Shown here: piece by piece, positions 23,886 through 35,422 of the stretch
Layout: every line of letters begins with the position of its first letter
Numbering within the stretch: position 1 is the stretch's first letter
Source of the DNA: Tubulanus polymorphus
Lineage: Eukaryota; Nemertea; Palaeonemertea; Tubulaniformes; Tubulanidae
Reading direction: 5' to 3'
Assembly: GCF_964204645.1 (NCBI RefSeq)
Contig: NC_134035.1
Span: 572,001 to 636,000, forward strand
Length of the DNA: 64,000 nucleotides
Notes under the pieces: model-generated
The model's input: the letters and a program-made list of their open reading frames with translations, nothing else
What the model was told of the DNA's origin: nothing
Database searches by the model: none
Program-made: the position numbers and the translations under genes

Positions 23886-23978
23886 GATCCAGTTCCACAG
23901 TTGTGAGTTAAGATTTGACTCAGAGAAAATTAACTAACTTCAGAGTTAACTTCCTTCTCACAACTACGGAACTGGGTC
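23886..23978. mobile_element. Foldback MITE-like element
   Basis: Left arm GATCCAGTTCCACAGTTGTG and right arm CACAACTACGGAACTGGGTC are near reverse complements, and the inner GAGTTAAGA/TTAACTTC also pairs. About 93 bases overall. The terminal CCAGTTCC/GGAACTGG recalls the repeat at 57031. Confidence 0.65.
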
Positions 23979-26279
23979 GTGTATGTTATCTGTGTGGGTT
24001 GTGATAGCGGTGTGAAATTGAATATAAACATAGCAAAGTTAATAACTAAATTGTGGTTCTATTTTAGAGATTCAACTTTCGGAAAGACACACACACATAA
24101 ACCGTACACATCAGGTGTTGATATAAGCGAATTGAAACGCGTGAAACCATTTTCAAAAACGTGCTGTTTGTACTTTTATCATATATGATATCTTGAAACC
24201 AATATTTATCAAATATCGGGTATAAGTAAACATCTAACGTTTATATATAGTCACCGTGTAGGAAATATTCTATTTACAAAAGTCCTCAATTTCTAGTATG
24301 ATTATCATATGGTTATCTGTCGGACGTTATTGACCTGAATTGCGTTATATCCGAACTTTCGGGCCAATTACAAGTACCCCGAGTACGTAAGTGGTATTTA
24401 GAAGTGTGATTCGATTTGAATATTAAACGACTACCCCCTTCTCTCGATTTCGAAAATTTCTGGGAAATTATATTCTACCCCATATAAATGGTTAATTCAG
24501 CAGTCCAGCTCCGGTTTTGGGACCAGTAATTTGCGATTGGTGGTAACTGCAATTAATTTGCAATTGTTCTAAGATTTGTTAATCAGTAAGATTGATAATC
24601 CTACTATAAATATATCAATATCCTGCAGTTTACATGAAATAGTGAGAGTTTATTCGACTGCTAATTCTCAGTCATTCAATCGCATAGAATTGAAGTCTAA
24701 ATCTAATCCTGCATCTCAAATGACAACGATCGACTTGCGGTAGAAAACTTATTAGGAAAATAGCTATGATCGAAAGAAAGAATATACCCGGCCTTTCGTA
24801 ATTTCCCTAGAATCGATCATTACCGTTACGCTACTACAAACTGAAAAAGGTCTCTTACTCCATCGTGATAATTTGTTGCCATGACATTTATGTAAATAAA
24901 CATCATGTACCGCCGTATGAGTCAGTGGAAACAGCGGCGGCCGATTGCGATTGGATTTTTTATTCGAGTCACTTTACTTTCCTTTGAATCGAAAAAAATG
25001 ACTACGGAAATATCGTCTGAATACATCAATTACGATAAGTTACTGATAAGTTAAATAGTGTGGGACTTGGTTTACATCGCGGCAAGCGACTTTAGTCAAT
25101 AATTCGATTGAAAATTATGGAAAAGAAGCAAAATCTCGGCTGAATTCTATGGACCGTATTCAAAACTGATAGAATATTTGGCCGTTAGTTTTGAAAATGT
25201 CCGATACAATTGAGTCTGAAGAAACGTCACTAAATTCTCATTCTCTTCATAAATAGGGGTTTTTTCTTCAATATTCGTCGACAGTTTCATCTCAGAAAAG
25301 TGCCGCAAAAACAACTCGAGAAAAGAGCATAAAAACACCGTTAACACAACTCGATACGCGCCATGGAGCGCGGAAACAATGCACGAAACTAGAGCTATGC
25401 TAATTCTGACATTAGAAAACAAAGACTCGCCTTGTCACAGAGGTGTCGGTGACGTTACGTGAGTAATTGTTAAGTATTTAACGTAAATCATTCGCATATA
25501 TAGTAATCAGTTTATATACGTGCACAAGCGACTACACTCGGACTCACACATTCCTAAGACAAAAGTCAGCCATCAAATATTTGTTTAGTGAGGCGATTAT
25601 TAAGTATCGAAGGGATGGTCGTCTTTCGTTGAATACTGATTCCTGACGATCCTGACATTTTTTTTCTGCGATCGAAGGATTAATCACGAAGATTTGTATC
25701 TGAAAAGGCAACAAATTTGAAAAAAAAGAATTTGAAAAACGATCGGTACGCAACGGTAAGATTATTTCTCTTTTACGATTTGGTTAACGCCGAGATGAAC
25801 TCGCGTTATGCCGTCTTGAAAATCTAATCAACCCTAGGATCGAACATTTTCCAAAAATCGAAAGAGCAAATTATAACTCAACTGATCAAAACATTAACTT
25901 AAATTCTTTTACGAAACGTTGAATAAACTATAACTATATAGCCCAAGGAAACATTTTCAGACTTTTCATTATTATTGTGGGATTTTCTTTGTATATAGCA
26001 TATAAGAAACTAACTACCCCCGGTGAACTTGAATGAAGTCATGCTCACACGACGCTCGACCATCTGATGTATGAAATATGTCAAATATTCAGTCTCTTCC
26101 ACGGGTTTTTTTAACCTTTCTCATTATATATCGCGGTTAATTATTTTCGACGAGACAGAGATGTATTTATGCTATTGAAGTAGTTAATTATCATTCCTGA
26201 CATCGTATGTTTAGGTCGACCTTAAACCGATAAAATAAATGCATTGTTTTCAGTTGATAATTCCATGCATGAGTCGAAA

Positions 26280-26405
26280 ATTCCGCGCCAGGCTTGGGGG
26301 GGGGGGGGTTAGGTAGGACGTTAGGAGCTTTCCGCGCCAGGCTGGGGGGGGGTAGGTAGGACGTTAGGAGCTTTCAAAACGTTAGGTAAAATGTTAGGAG
26401 CTTTC
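26280..26405. repeat. G-rich tandem repeat, about 45-55-bp unit
   Basis: TTCCGCGCCAGGCT, a G run, then GGTAGGACGTTAGGAGCTTT occurs twice with G runs of different length, followed by a third partial unit (ACGTTAGGTAAAATGTTAGG). Confidence 0.8.
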
Positions 26406-26817
26406 CGTCAATCTCCGTCGTTACGGTCAAATACTAAATTTGTAAAACGTAATTATTTTTTTCTGAGGTATTCTCTAATACCATTCGGATCTACTTTAAC
26501 TTATTGTTCTAGGAAACCGAACAGTATTTGTTGTCATTATACGGTACATGCACGACTCAATGGCATACACACAACTTGACCAGAGATAAGAATATTCGAA
26601 ATATGCGCAAATACAACTTCAATTACTTTTGCGAATTAACGCTCGTTAAGGACTCCTTTGTGCTAGGGGTCTATTCGTTTGAATTGTAAAAATATTGTGG
26701 GGGCGTAGAAAATTAGACCGGCTTTGAACAGGAACGCATTGGCGCCCTGAATATATACGGTTTATTAAAAATATATAATGATCCGTTAGGTATGAATTTT
26801 GTCAATAATAGAATGTC

Positions 26818-26890
26818 TGGGCGGGCAGGCTGTCGTGCAGGCAGGCGGGCAGGCAGGCGGGCGGGCAGGCTGTCGTGCAGGCAGGGGCTG
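26818..26890. repeat. GGCA/GGCG-rich tandem repeat
   Basis: GGGCGGGCAGGCTGTCGTGC appears twice about 45 bases apart within short GCAG/GCGG repeats. Confidence 0.8.
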
Positions 26891-28456
26891 TGTCGTGTAT
26901 TATTGCCCAGTCCCCTTCGACGAGTAAATTGCGTATAGAAACTGCGATTTATGTATCATCTGAACTAGGAATAACAAATTGCTCATTCTTCTGAACTTTC
27001 CAACTTACTCGTTTAAACTCTCCTTAAATTTACGGAATTTATCAATTCCCATTCTCCTTTTACTGGGCGATCGCGATGGCGGCTTTAAGGCTTGCTCGGC
27101 AACTACATTTCTTTCTCTCTTTCAATAATTCATTGCTTGTTCGATAATTTTAACTTGAACTTAAAATGGTCATTAATCCTCAATAATCCACGTTGATTAT
27201 TGCTTCAAATCCTGAAATAATACTCGCTAATTCCTGAATGACACTGATTGTAAACCGATAACCATTCTACAGGATTATATCCGCTATAACTCGGGGAATC
27301 ACGCTGGTTTTTCGCAGCTTGTTAAACCTTTAATCCTATAGAATATTAAGTAATATGTTTAAGGAAATGTCTGGTCTGGTGCGAATATACCTTGAGATTG
27401 GTGGCTATAGGCTCTCGGTTTTGATATCCTATTTCACTTTTAATAAACGGTAGTTAGAGCTTCACATTTTCAACAGCAAACTTTTTTCTCAAATAAGAGA
27501 CAATTTCACATAGAGATACGAAGTCTATCGATAATTGTTTTAAAGCCCGCATACTTTCCGCGTTCAGTGCATTTTTAGCTATTTTCTGAAGTATACATCT
27601 ATACACGTTTTTAAGAGCCCTTTTTACGAGGATGCTACTTCACCGTAGAGCCACGGTATATACTATTCTATACGCAGTTTTCAACATTAAAACGTTGTTA
27701 TAGCTTTTTCTGTCGATAGAATTTCATATTCAAATTATCGAACGGTGACTAATAAAGCGGGTCGGTTACTAATTCAAAACACGGACACTATCGTTCCCTA
27801 GCTCGCGAACAACGTATGTTGTTAACATTTGAAAATCATTTAAAAATCTTGATTTATTTATGAAGAGCCGATGTTTTGAACGCAGATCGGCTTTGACGAA
27901 CACGTTTTCATGATTTATACATACAACATATATATAATAATGTGTTGGATTTAATCCGAAATCGTTTCAATACATTCTCGTAAAACGTTGTAATAACCAC
28001 TTCACGAAATCAACGTCAATAGCTAGTTAGTATAGTGAGCATTTTGTTTACGTCTATAATTGTTTCAAATGACGGTCAATAGAAACAAATCATTGGATTA
28101 ATAATTTATATTCGTTTTAAACGGAGTTTATGACTCGGATTTAAATACGTGTAGTTATCCGTGAATTTCTGTGAATTTAGTACGGATGTCCACGTCGGAT
28201 TCAGATCGTATGACAGGACTGGTATTTGTGTGAAGAAGTCCCTGGATATCATTGGGCTGGAACTAAAAATGTAATAATATCCCTGTATTTATTACGGTAT
28301 AGTATTCGTAGTTAAACGGTATAAATATTGTGGTATTTTGTGATAATTGTTTTCGCGCGCTCCGTACACATAAACACGCAGTTTAATCGATGATTTAGAC
28401 AGGATAATATTCAGTTTGAGAGCACAAAAATACCTTATTGAATTCAGTGACGAGTG

Positions 28457-28469
28457 ATGTCGAAGATTG
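28457..28469 (+). other. End of a probable 5' UTR exon of the RASSF gene, with a small uORF
   Basis: ATGTCGAAGATTG is followed by a consensus GTAAGT donor at 28470. If joined to the acceptor at 31846 the frame runs into TGA at once (five codons), making a short upstream open reading frame. The exon probably starts near the CpG-bearing stretch at 28350-28380. The 3.4-kb intron that follows has no other plus-strand coding exon that I could see. Confidence 0.35.
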
Positions 28470-31400
28470 GTAAGTATTTTCGGTGACGTCGGTTTTGAAT
28501 GAGTTGAGAAAAACCTTTATTTAACCCTGGGGACTATCTGGCATATCTGGCAGAATGACAAGCCGCATATTCATGATTTTAGTTTATTTCGTGTCACTTA
28601 TGAGGAATCAATATCAGTTTTGTATTTTCACATTGAAATGGTTTTTTTAGGGGGAGGGATGGGTCTGACTTGACCCCGAGGCTGCTTCGTTATTAGTTTA
28701 GATTACCTGAATATTTACAGAGAAACTTCATAATCGGAACAAGTGTATCCTTAAAACATATATGATTACCTCGGTTTTTATGCAATGTTTAAGTTTAACC
28801 AACTTTAGTTGAACAACACTGATCCCGGTACTTATTTGCTCGTCGACTTATATTTTCATTACGTAGTTTTCATTTTTTCGCTATCGTTCAAATTATTAAG
28901 AATCAAACATAATAATGCGTGAAGATTTATAAGGTTCGCCGAAAGCTTGATATAGAGGATCCCGCGCTTAATGAATATTCCTGAAGGTGACTTTAGTCAA
29001 AGTGTTGAATTGAATAAATGCTGAAGGTTGAAGGAAATACTATAAATACTATACTTTAAATGAAATTGATCTTTTTTCTGGGGGGGGGGGGGGGGGGGTA
29101 AGGTTGGTAGATCTGGATGTTTGCTCGCGGATGGACTGTTTATGAATGGCCATATGAAAATTGACTGGAACCAAAACCATGCAGATGATCACCTGCCATT
29201 TGAGACATTGATTTCATTTCTCGTGATATTTTTCTGGTGGATAATTGTAAAATCCAGGGATTTCAAAATACCACCAGCACGAATTGAGAACTCACATACA
29301 AGTCTACCAACCTTACCCTCCAAAAACATTAATTTCACATTATAGTTGATGAACAATTAATCTTAAAGCTTTGGTAACACATTTTCTGAGACACTCAGTT
29401 TATCATATCGATTATCTTGTGGATATCTATTGTCTAGCATATGATTCTTTTCACTAGCATGCGACTTGTGCATGTAGAAAGTCTTAACAACGAACGAAGA
29501 CAAAATGAAATTCTCTTGTAGCGAGTAGTAGTAAAAAAAGACTAATATACGATTGACGTGTCACGATTCTTACGGTTTCCTAATAAACTCTACATATTAA
29601 ACTGTCTTCGGTTTTTTATGTCTCATCGTAAATAAGCCAACAGTCTATATCCAGACCTACGCGCTCTCATAAAAATTACTTGTCACATGATATATTTAAT
29701 TCCGACGTGGTCGTAATCCTAATGAAAGTCTCGAATTACATGCGCTATGAAAAAGAAATCGTCAATACGTAAAAGAACGGCTAATAAAACCGCACAGCAC
29801 GAAATGGAAAAACTTGTTGACATTTCGTTGTAAGGTCTCAGTTGACTTTAGATCGTACTGTCCCATTTATCATTAGAAAAACCTGCGCCGCATTGTGTTT
29901 GAGGAATAGGAGAAAAGAAATGCTGTAAGCGAGTAATGTACAAACGGTTTTTACAACGTCGTTTCGATATGACACCGATATCACTGGTAACAAATTAGCT
30001 TTCTCCGGCCCAGGACCACACCCTTTATAGACATTGTAGTTTGGAGTTTGGACGATCGACTTTTTGAAAGTGCGCCGATTCAATGTCTAATGTTTAGAAA
30101 AAAACATAAGAGACATTAATGTCTTATGTTTAGACATTAGAAGCGAAAGCTCGTGCGTCAAATAAATAGTGAACCTATATAGTACTACTCGTTTCGTGAA
30201 GTACTTAACACATGTGACTTGGAGGATGGACACAATTTTGGAAGAATTGTGCTTATGAGGTCGTACGTGTGACGAGATCTGGAGCCCACAGGACGCAGTG
30301 AAACGCAGAATCTGTTTGATATCAGTAACAAACCCTGTTTCTCGTATAAAGGCACACGACACAGGAAAGGCTGGAAACATATTTCTTTCTGTTTCCTGTT
30401 TTCGTGTTTACCTGCGTCGTGTGCGTTGAGCTTGAGTGACCACGATCTGGACAAACAGATCTTTCCAATTCACATGAACTCGCCCATGCCATTTCTTTAT
30501 TGATGAGATATTTCCAGACACATCTGGTGGCTGAACTATCGCGCGTTGACTATATTCATTGATGACACGTACGATATATCACGATCGTAGGAATTCTAAA
30601 TGACTTTTGTCACGACGCCAATAAAATATGGTCTTCGAAAGCCACTAAGACAAATGAGTCTTCACAAGCACTGCGTGTACTATATATTTAAAGGAAGCAC
30701 CGATGTATTGACTGATTTTTTGACAGTTCGAATAATAAACCAAACAAATGCTTGACAATCTATTCAATTGAACTGTTCACCGAATTCGTAAGATATCTTA
30801 TCAATATACGTATTATTTTAAGTATCTGACCCTTTTTGGTTTTTGTGGTTTTCTAACGACGCGTAAATGTAGTTTGTTTTGTTAATTATGAATTGACAGG
30901 CGTAACCACGGTGGCTTTGTGGTGAATAGTTGTATCTGTCAGAACTTCGCTAATCATATCTTTATATGATTTCAGTGATAACGAGTCGAGCCGGGTTTTT
31001 ACGGCTTAATGATCACAAATGTTCAAAGGACTAATCAAACCTGGCTCCAGGTTGAACGAAAAGCCTGTTGTAGCCCGCTCACCAAAGCCGATGAAAATAC
31101 TACCTTCTAATAATGTCCCGCCAGAAAATTCCACCCTCTCCAAATTTGGCATTCTGTATTAACGGTGAAAGATCTGTCGGTAAAAATATCTCGTCGAAGC
31201 ATTCACTGCACGCGTTTATAGAGAAAACTTCACAAATATCCCACGCTGTTGTAAGTAGTGATTATGATACGAACGCGACAATCAGAATAATAACGATAAT
31301 GATACTTAATGTTAAAGGTCGTGTGATTAGAAAGTTATATCGTTTCCTTATTGATTGTAACAACATACGTGTAAGATAAGATAGTCTTGGGACTATGATA

Positions 31401-31846
31401 TGGTACAGTCGTAGGAAGCGTTCTCTAAAACTAAACAGAGTCTCGTTGGGGGGTGTTGATAAGATATCGGATAAATATCTATCTATCTATCTATCGGAGT
31501 AGGGAGACCGGGGAACATTGACCACCCGTTCAGGTCATTCAGTCGAGCTAGAACAACACTCCCTGTCCACCACGAGCTCGCTGCCGTCGTTTATCGAAAA
31601 TGTTAAAACTAAATGTTGTTGGTAAAAACCAGAAAAGTGGAACAAATTGTATAGCTGCATAAGAAAAATTCCACTGAGGGTGGCTGGGCTCGACGTGAAA
31701 CAGTCGGTGGGCCCAATTGATCAAAGCTTATTACACGTGTATTTGGGGGTTTCTTTCCTATCTCATTAAATGGTTTCCAAACACCAGTTTGTAAACTGTA
31801 AATCTACCGAATCCCGTTAACGTTTGAATTTACTTTATACTTGCAG
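28470..31846. other. Probable first intron of the RASSF gene
   Basis: Contains a poly-G tract at about 29080-29098 and a short (ATCT)n run near 31478-31496. On the minus strand 30412-30492 has an ATG, 27 codons and a GTAAAC donor, but no partner exon, so I do not call it a gene. Confidence 0.35.
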
Positions 31847-31860
31847 ATTGAATTGAGAAA

Positions 31861-34032
31861 ATGAGTTCGGATGAGGGCGCCGGTTGTGAGATCCCGGTTT
31901 GGATAAACGGTTCCGAGAAACTGATGACCGGTTTAACGAAACGAACGACTTGCGACGATATAGTATATTCGCTGTTACGTCACGAGGGTCTGAACGCGGA
32001 CGAGGTCGACGTCGATGTACACAATCACATGATATTCGAAAAATGGCGAAAAGTCGAACGACCTTTGGAAGGTAGAGCCAAGATCGTTAAAGTCTGGAAG
32101 GCTTGGGGTCCAGAAAAACGACACGTCAAATTCACCATACGTAAAATACAACTATCAGCTTCCGGTATGGGTCGCAGTCGTCGCAATAGAGGGCAGCACC
32201 GTCGACGAATGGCCACCGAGTTTTACGACGCCGAGAAGATTCGAGGAGAGCGCGTTCGACAACAGAACTTGGAGGATTTATTGAACATGGTTCTGGAACA
32301 ACAGTGCAAATTGCAAGACCAGTTGAACCGTATTCAAAAAACCGATAAAGAAATCGAGAATTTCGAAACGAACTTGCACGTAAACCGCATGCGCGAAAAA
32401 GGAATTAATTATTTACAGGATTCGTATTTACAAAGTCTAAGCGACGATAGTTCGGGTCTGGAAGACGCACTTCCAAATATGAAAGTCGACGATCTTGAAA
32501 CGTACTTAAAAGTGTGCGAAAGCATAATTCAGGTGGAAGAACTGATCGCGACGGAAAACGGTAAAATCGACGACCTTTCTCTTCAAATCCAGCTAGAAAA
32601 TAACGGTTCAATCGATTCGCCGATAACTTCCGGTTCCGGTGATTGCGATATCAATGAGATTAAAATACTGCGTGAGAAGTTAAGAATAGCGACTTCAGTC
32701 GGCGAATTTCAGGGAAAGGAACTCAATTCCGTCGACAAAAATGTCCTAAATAGTGACGTGGAATTAGAATCGAAATCACGATACTACGGTCGCATGGTAA
32801 ATGAACTGACTGCATTTGACCAAGCGACAACTGCTCAACAACCCGACAAATTAAATATTTTGCCTTCTCATTCTATAAGACCAAAGCCTTCAATAGTAGA
32901 CACTCGCGCGGAGCGACGGGAAATAATGTCTGAATCGGTAGAGAATGTTCCATCGAATAATAACCGTTTATCGCGTTTTGCGCCTCAAAATCAGAAACTA
33001 AGTTATCCCGTCATCGCCAACCGAACGAATCTAGTTCCGCCAATCGGAGCCGCGTCTCCGATATTCTCGCGTTCTAATTGGTTCGTTCAGTCCGGTGACG
33101 TCACTCAACGCGAAATCGTCCGAAGATTCCCGACGGACGGAAGCGCGACCGGTCAGAGTGAATCGAAAGAATCAGTAACTGAATCTGGGAATAGTGAATC
33201 ACGCACGACTGAGTCGGTTCACGTCATACACAACAGTAAACTCAATGATTCCACGGAACCTCAACGAAATATTCCTCCCGATTATAATCGAATATCCGAC
33301 AACAATCCACTCACATATAACCAGCGGTTCGGTGACCATCCGAAAAATAGCAACTACCAACAGACCTTCGGAATTCAGTTTATAAACCGGCCGGTAGGGG
33401 GCTCAGTATCTACAGCACCGTCAAAGTATCAACAGTTACAACAAACGTATTACATTAGCGAAAACGAACAGCTTAATTATAGTACATTTGGATACGATAA
33501 AAGTAGACATTTATCATTAGAAAATCTACATTCGCATCCTAGTCTATCTTTGAAGGAAATCGATTTTCACGAAAGCACTCCACACTCCCCGGCAAGGGGT
33601 ACTCGGCACTCCCCAGAAAACGGTATTCCGCACTCCCCAGCAAGCGGTACTCAGCACTCTCCAGCAAACTGTACTCAGCACTCTCCGGCAAGCGGTACTC
33701 AGCACTCCCCAGCCAGCAGTACCCAACACTCACCGCCCCCTCGCGTTAGTTTCAGCGACGATATCCAAGAACAGGACCACGTGACCAGCATGTTTAACAT
33801 TTTTAACAGCGATCGAAACATTCAACGCGTCGAAGTGAAACCGATCAAATCGATACTGAAAAACTCGCGTAACGACTATTACTACCCGACAGGACTGACC
33901 GAACTGATCAACGCCGACAAACGACAATTCGACGACGATTCGAACTCCGATACGGGATTGAGTTCGCTGCACAGTGACGAGGGATCGCCCGTCCCGAATA
34001 AATCACCCCCAGTTCTAGAAACACTAGTATGA
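31861..34032 (+). CDS. RASSF9/10-like N-terminal Ras-association protein, 723 aa
   Basis: The coding region is one exon; an acceptor (ACTTGCAG) lies 15 bases before the ATG. Residues about 9-105 form a Ras-association, ubiquitin-like domain: VWINGSEKLMTGLTKRTTCD, IFEKWRKVERPLEG and VKVWKAWG match the N-terminal RASSF group, best RASSF9/10 (GLTKRTT, IEKWR, LWKAWG). Residues about 125-180 (ERVRQQNLEDLLNMVLEQQ...) look like a coiled coil. The rest is low-complexity, Ser/Asn/Glu-rich, as usual in the longer members. Residues about 575-625 carry seven tandem copies of an octapeptide near HSPASGTQ, followed by PRVSF, a possible protein phosphatase 1 docking motif. The family acts as scaffold in polarity, endosome and Hippo-related signalling. 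AATAAATA and AAATAAATC lie 190-260 bases after the stop. Confidence 0.85.
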   Translation: MSSDEGAGCEIPVWINGSEKLMTGLTKRTTCDDIVYSLLRHEGLNADEVDVDVHNHMIFEKWRKVERPLEGRAKIVKVWKAWGPEKRHVKFTIRKIQLSASGMGRSRRNRGQHRRRMATEFYDAEKIRGERVRQQNLEDLLNMVLEQQCKLQDQLNRIQKTDKEIENFETNLHVNRMREKGINYLQDSYLQSLSDDSSGLEDALPNMKVDDLETYLKVCESIIQVEELIATENGKIDDLSLQIQLENNGSIDSPITSGSGDCDINEIKILREKLRIATSVGEFQGKELNSVDKNVLNSDVELESKSRYYGRMVNELTAFDQATTAQQPDKLNILPSHSIRPKPSIVDTRAERREIMSESVENVPSNNNRLSRFAPQNQKLSYPVIANRTNLVPPIGAASPIFSRSNWFVQSGDVTQREIVRRFPTDGSATGQSESKESVTESGNSESRTTESVHVIHNSKLNDSTEPQRNIPPDYNRISDNNPLTYNQRFGDHPKNSNYQQTFGIQFINRPVGGSVSTAPSKYQQLQQTYYISENEQLNYSTFGYDKSRHLSLENLHSHPSLSLKEIDFHESTPHSPARGTRHSPENGIPHSPASGTQHSPANCTQHSPASGTQHSPASSTQHSPPPRVSFSDDIQEQDHVTSMFNIFNSDRNIQRVEVKPIKSILKNSRNDYYYPTGLTELINADKRQFDDDSNSDTGLSSLHSDEGSPVPNKSPPVLETLV
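33583..33732 (+). repeat. Coding 24-bp tandem repeat (HSPASGTQ octapeptide)
   Basis: Six to seven copies of a 24-base unit inside the RASSF reading frame, each starting CACTC(C/T)CC(A/G)GC. Variation is mostly in the second half (ARGTR, ENGIP, ANCTQ, ASSTQ). The unit keeps the frame, so copy number can vary without breaking the protein. Confidence 0.9.
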
Positions 34033-34530
34033 TACACGTATTTATTATAAGTGTAGTACGTTCTTTTACATCATTTTAACGACGAATCATTGTGTAATAA
34101 TAGTGTAATCATTTATAGATATCATTATCGAGATTTGGATAAAATGTGCTAAACAAGTTGTTGTAGTCTCAAGAGTCAGTTAGATATAGTCTGCTGTGTA
34201 AACATGTGTATTCAGATAAATCAATAAATATAGATATTTCAGGGATTTACGTGTATTAGAGATCATTGCATGAAATAAATCTATAAAAACAAATTAATTA
34301 ATTTTTGTTGATGAATTTTGTTGTCGTCATATTTCTAAGAAAAAAATGCAAGACTGGTTTTCGAAATTTTCAAAGTAGACTCCGCCCGAATCGGATCCGG
34401 TCAACGCGGATAAGAATTCAGATGCCCCCGGACTCAGATCTCCAGATAATTCCGCGATTAATGAACCCCCCGACTCGCTCTCTCGTGCTCGCTCCCGACT
34501 CGCTGCGTATCTATCCCGCCGCATCCAGTT

Positions 34531-34538
34531 TATAAATA
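34531..34538 (+). promoter_or_regulatory. TATA box of the MLCK-type kinase gene
   Basis: TATAAATA sits just after a CpG-rich stretch (34380-34525). A 5' UTR exon would start near 34565 and end at CCAG before a GTTAGT donor at 34632; the next acceptor is TTTTCAG at 34776, one base before the coding exon's AATG. The UTR exon holds an ATG whose frame stops right after splicing. Confidence 0.5.
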
Positions 34539-34778
34539 GTAAACTGTATTCTCTGCAACTCTGACTCAAACTCGGTGCAAGTGAAATGAGCTGCGATACT
34601 GAACGTATAAAAACAACGCTATTTCATCCAGGTTAGTGCGGCTTATTCTGCTTCTTATTATCATTATCGGATGATATTGATTGCTGATTAACAGTTTTAC
34701 CGATAAACAAAACCAAAATCAACATCAGTGAGATTCGGAATTTGTGGAGATTACTTTCGGATTTTCAACATTTTCAGA

Positions 34779-35377
34779 ATGAGTATACGCATTGAGGAAA
34801 CCGAACCTTTAGAAGGTAAACACAATCTACATCAGTTTGAACAAAGGAGAAACTTTTGCTCCTTCAATTGTTCGTATTGTAATTAGGTAAACCTGCAATC
34901 TATAGGGAAATGACACAGTCGGTTTGACAAACCTACAAGCTCTTAAGTAAATCTTATCATCGTTTTTCTTTTGCCTACGAAAGCTTTGCACGATATAAAG
35001 CTACGGCCACATTTCTAACGCAATTTATTGAATAGTTCCTACGTTTTTAGTTCCTTCGTTTTCACAAATACCAGTGACTGCCCAACAGCAACTTAGTCAC
35101 CTAGAATATAGCATTTCATCATAACACGGGTCAGCGCATTATCGATCATATGTATTTCAGAGGACATAAAATTTTTTGAGCCCAGGGACATTCAACTGAA
35201 GAGCAAACAATGGGTAGTCGACGAATACGATATCATGGACTTTTTGGGCAGGTATGTTTGAAGTTAGTAGATCGATCGTTCTTCAATAAATATCTCTAGA
35301 ATAATCGCGCGCATTTTTTCGGTAGAAATCTGTATATATCATATACATCTATGAAGATGCACGGTAAAACTACCTGC

Positions 35378-35422
<45 letters not shown>

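Larger units (their letters stand above)
20720..28380. other. Long gene-free stretch
   Basis: About 7.7 kb without a recognisable coding exon. It contains (CGG)n at about 22416-22436, a poly-C tract near 22960, a foldback element at 23886, G-rich tandem repeats at 26280-26405 and a GGCA-rich tandem repeat at 26818-26890. CpG-bearing patches near 22400, 24930, 25330 and 27060 could be regulatory. No tRNA, rRNA or snRNA gene was recognised. Confidence 0.5.

Noticed and set aside
30087-30492. Possible minus-strand first exon with ATG and GTAAAC donor
   Set aside because: No partner exon in phase was found and the peptide shows no family features.
34305-34569. 76-80 codon open frames upstream of the kinase
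   Set aside because: They lie in the CpG-rich promoter region and have no recognisable domain.
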